64,000 nt of DNA. Origin: Bolinopsis microptera (Eukaryota; Ctenophora; Tentaculata; Lobata; Bolinopsidae). Location: positions 12,137,837-12,201,836 of the forward strand of contig NC_087080.1 in assembly GCF_026151205.1 (NCBI RefSeq), in the 5' to 3' direction. The position numbers and the translations under genes are program-made. The notes below the pieces were generated by a model that was given only the letters and a program-made list of their open reading frames with translations, was not told the DNA's origin and ran no database searches. Shown here one piece after another: positions 62,028 through 64,000 of this stretch (its first letter is position 1; the number at the start of each line of letters is the position of its first letter).

Positions 62028-64000
62028 ATGACAGGTGAAAACTCAGAGGAGACACCTGCACCAAGCTTGGGTAACAATAGGACTGGATACAAGGCTCCAC
62101 CGGCTTACAAGGAAGGTCGCTGCTATGAAGACTGGAGGTTGGACATTGATCTGTGGAGTGAGTTTACAGCTCTTCCCAAGAAGAGGAGGGCAACTGCGTT
62201 TCTTTTGGAGCTGAATGAAGGAAAAGTCAAGAACCATGTTAGATCCTTGGGCAAGGAAGTGCTCATAGCTGAGGATGGCTTGGAGCAGATAATAGCTCGA
62301 TTAGATAAGATCTACAAGGAAGACTCGTCACATATAGCATATAAAATATACTGTAAGTTCGAACAGTATGAAAGGCGCGATGAAATGAATCTGCAGAGTT
62401 ATATATCTGAGTTCGAGAAGTTGTACGACGATCTGAAAAAGCACAAGATCGAGCTGCCAGAAGAAGTACTTGCATATAGAGTATTGAACAGTGCCAAGCT
62501 GGCACCAGAGAAAGTTGATCTTGCATTGGCAACTGTGAAGAGTATGACCTATGCAGAGATGGCAAAAACGATAGGGAAAATCTTCACACGACTCCCAAAC
62601 ACCGACAGTCAGCAACACGGAAGTGAAACTACTGTGATAAAGAGTGAGCCAGAAGAGTGTAACTTTACCTACAACAACAACTGGAGACGAGACTCTAGAG
62701 GAGGTTCAAGAGGTTCAGGGAGTTACAGTGGTCCGTACAGAAATAACCGAGGAACCAACAGAGGAACTTCATTTCCATATAATTCAGGAGATGCTAGAAC
62801 CAGGTTCAATAGCGGCTGTTTTGAGTGTGGAGAAAAGGGCCATATTGTTCGTTTTTGTCCAAAGAAAGCAAGAGGTGCTCAGTACTTCGCGGAGGAAGAA
62901 ATGGAATCAGAGAACTCTGGAAGCGCCTACGTGACTCTGATGGTAGAAGAAACCACCTGCACCCTCATTCAGGAGAAGCCCGATTTCAGCTCCCTAGTGT
63001 TCGAGACACTATCGTGTGCAGTCATTGATTCTGGCTGCACAAAGACTGTGGTTGGAAGAAACTGGGTTGAACAGTATGCAGAAACATTGGGAGAAGAAGA
63101 AAGACGGATGATGACTCCAACTGAATGTGCAACCCCTTTCAAGTTCGGAGATGGTAAGAAGGTGACCTCAGTTGAAAAGATAAAGATACCAGGGAGGATA
63201 GGGACGCAGAAAATACTCATCGATGCAAATGTTGTGAGTTGTGACTTACCCCTACTATTGAGCAAACCCTCTTTGAAGAAGGCAGGAGCAGTAATTGACT
63301 TAACCAAAGACATAATGATGTTTAACGGAGAACAGGTCAAATTGCTTGAGTGTAAGTCAGGACATTACTGTGTACCCCTGTGCAACAGAAGGAGATGTCT
63401 CAGCGACTCAAGTGTGCAGTTGGTATTGACAGTTACTGAAGATACTATGGGTGGCACAGATGAAAAAGAAATGAAAAAGAAAGCCTTGAAACTGCATAGG
63501 CAGTTTGCTCATACTCCAGCAAACAAGCTGCAGAGTATGTTGAGGAATGCAGGCTTCACTAAGAAAGAGTTTATGAAGGCTCTAGAGATAGTATGCAGTA
63601 ACTGCGAAGTGTGCCAAAGATATTGTAAGACAAAACCAAGACCGGTTGTCGGGCTGCCAAGGGGAACTGTCTTCAATGATTGTGTGGCAATGGACTTGAA
63701 AACTGTGCAAGGACAGATGTCAGGAGGATATTCCCCGTACCAGCTTGTCGTGGGAAAGAACCCGCCATTGCCAAATGTGGTAGATAATCATCTTCCTGCC
63801 TTGGAGGAGAAAGTTGCCAGTAGACATCTGGAAGACAATCTAAGAGCAATGAGGACTGCACGTGAGGAGTTCATAAAAGCAGAGAATAGTGCTAAAATCA
63901 AACGTGTCTTGCGGTCACAGGTTTGTACCTGTCAAGACACTGTGCTGGAGATGGGTGAAAAGGTTTTCTATAAGAGAAACAATTCTGACAGATGGAGTGG
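62028..64000 (+). CDS. Copia-type LTR retrotransposon gag-protease-integrase polyprotein (partial, integrase core deleted)
   Basis: One uninterrupted frame from ATG 62028 to the right edge (657 codons). Residues 1-230 are a Gag of the copia type, followed by an Arg/Gly-rich stretch. A CCHC zinc knuckle, CFECGEKGHIVRFC, is at about 264-277. The aspartic protease motif is VIDSGCTKTVV (about 332-342). The integrase zinc domain has HRQFAH (from about 490) and CSNCEVC (523-529). Integrase following protease directly, with no reverse transcriptase between, is the Copia order. After the first catalytic Asp (AMDLKT, about 556) the frame jumps within about ten residues to GYSPYQLVVGKNP, which belongs near the end of the core. 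The second Asp and the Glu are therefore missing although the frame stays open. The C-terminal part VFYKRNNSDRWSG is present. Reverse transcriptase and RNase H should lie to the right. Confidence 0.9.
   Translation, partial: MTGENSEETPAPSLGNNRTGYKAPPAYKEGRCYEDWRLDIDLWSEFTALPKKRRATAFLLELNEGKVKNHVRSLGKEVLIAEDGLEQIIARLDKIYKEDSSHIAYKIYCKFEQYERRDEMNLQSYISEFEKLYDDLKKHKIELPEEVLAYRVLNSAKLAPEKVDLALATVKSMTYAEMAKTIGKIFTRLPNTDSQQHGSETTVIKSEPEECNFTYNNNWRRDSRGGSRGSGSYSGPYRNNRGTNRGTSFPYNSGDARTRFNSGCFECGEKGHIVRFCPKKARGAQYFAEEEMESENSGSAYVTLMVEETTCTLIQEKPDFSSLVFETLSCAVIDSGCTKTVVGRNWVEQYAETLGEEERRMMTPTECATPFKFGDGKKVTSVEKIKIPGRIGTQKILIDANVVSCDLPLLLSKPSLKKAGAVIDLTKDIMMFNGEQVKLLECKSGHYCVPLCNRRRCLSDSSVQLVLTVTEDTMGGTDEKEMKKKALKLHRQFAHTPANKLQSMLRNAGFTKKEFMKALEIVCSNCEVCQRYCKTKPRPVVGLPRGTVFNDCVAMDLKTVQGQMSGGYSPYQLVVGKNPPLPNVVDNHLPALEEKVASRHLEDNLRAMRTAREEFIKAENSAKIKRVLRSQVCTCQDTVLEMGEKVFYKRNNSDRWS

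Overview
This is animal (metazoan) nuclear DNA: AT-rich, intron-rich and full of transposable elements. It has no prokaryotic features. Two conserved animal genes can be assembled exon by exon, both on the minus strand. One is the catalytic subunit of protein kinase A (PRKACA type; seven coding exons between 14052 and 6531, remainder beyond the left edge). The other is a GARNL3-type Rap GTPase-activating protein with an N-terminal RapGAP domain and a C-terminal citron-homology (CNH) domain (about 22 exons, 50646 to about 22080). Repeat load, STAND-type NTPase and retroelement families fit a cnidarian-like or other early-branching invertebrate; that placement is inference.

Layout. 1-6530: PKA intron with a recent 863-bp tandem duplication. 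6531-14052: PKA exons, with an 810-bp terminal-inverted-repeat transposon in one intron. 14798-17785: a STAND/NLR-like ATPase reading chain broken by two frame changes. 17786-22079: intergenic, rich in ~90-bp multi-hairpin elements. 22080-50646: GARNL3. Its 11.8-kb intron (24926-36683) holds nested hAT-like elements, a 3.1-kb non-LTR retrotransposon inside older repeats, a hAT MITE, and a small opposite-strand gene for a predicted secreted protein (35585-36263). 50647-61000: repeat-dominated, with a 3.4-kb imperfect palindrome (53301-56722), two convergent LINE tails near 58850 and more hairpin elements. 61606-61837: a cysteine-rich, Ly6/uPAR-like exon. 62028-64000: gag-protease-integrase ORF of a Copia-type LTR retrotransposon, open at the right edge and lacking most of the integrase core.

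Two observations stand out. First, at least four families of tiny elements (about 80-150 bp) share TT...AA ends, 8-9-bp target duplications and small stem-loops; several copies are nested in each other or in other repeats. Second, the 5' splice site of one GARNL3 exon is the edge of a 42-bp minisatellite, so the donor sequence occurs eleven times in a row.

The PKA kinase and the Rap-inactivating GARNL3 protein both belong to cAMP/small-GTPase signalling, but nothing shows that they are co-regulated; their proximity may be chance.
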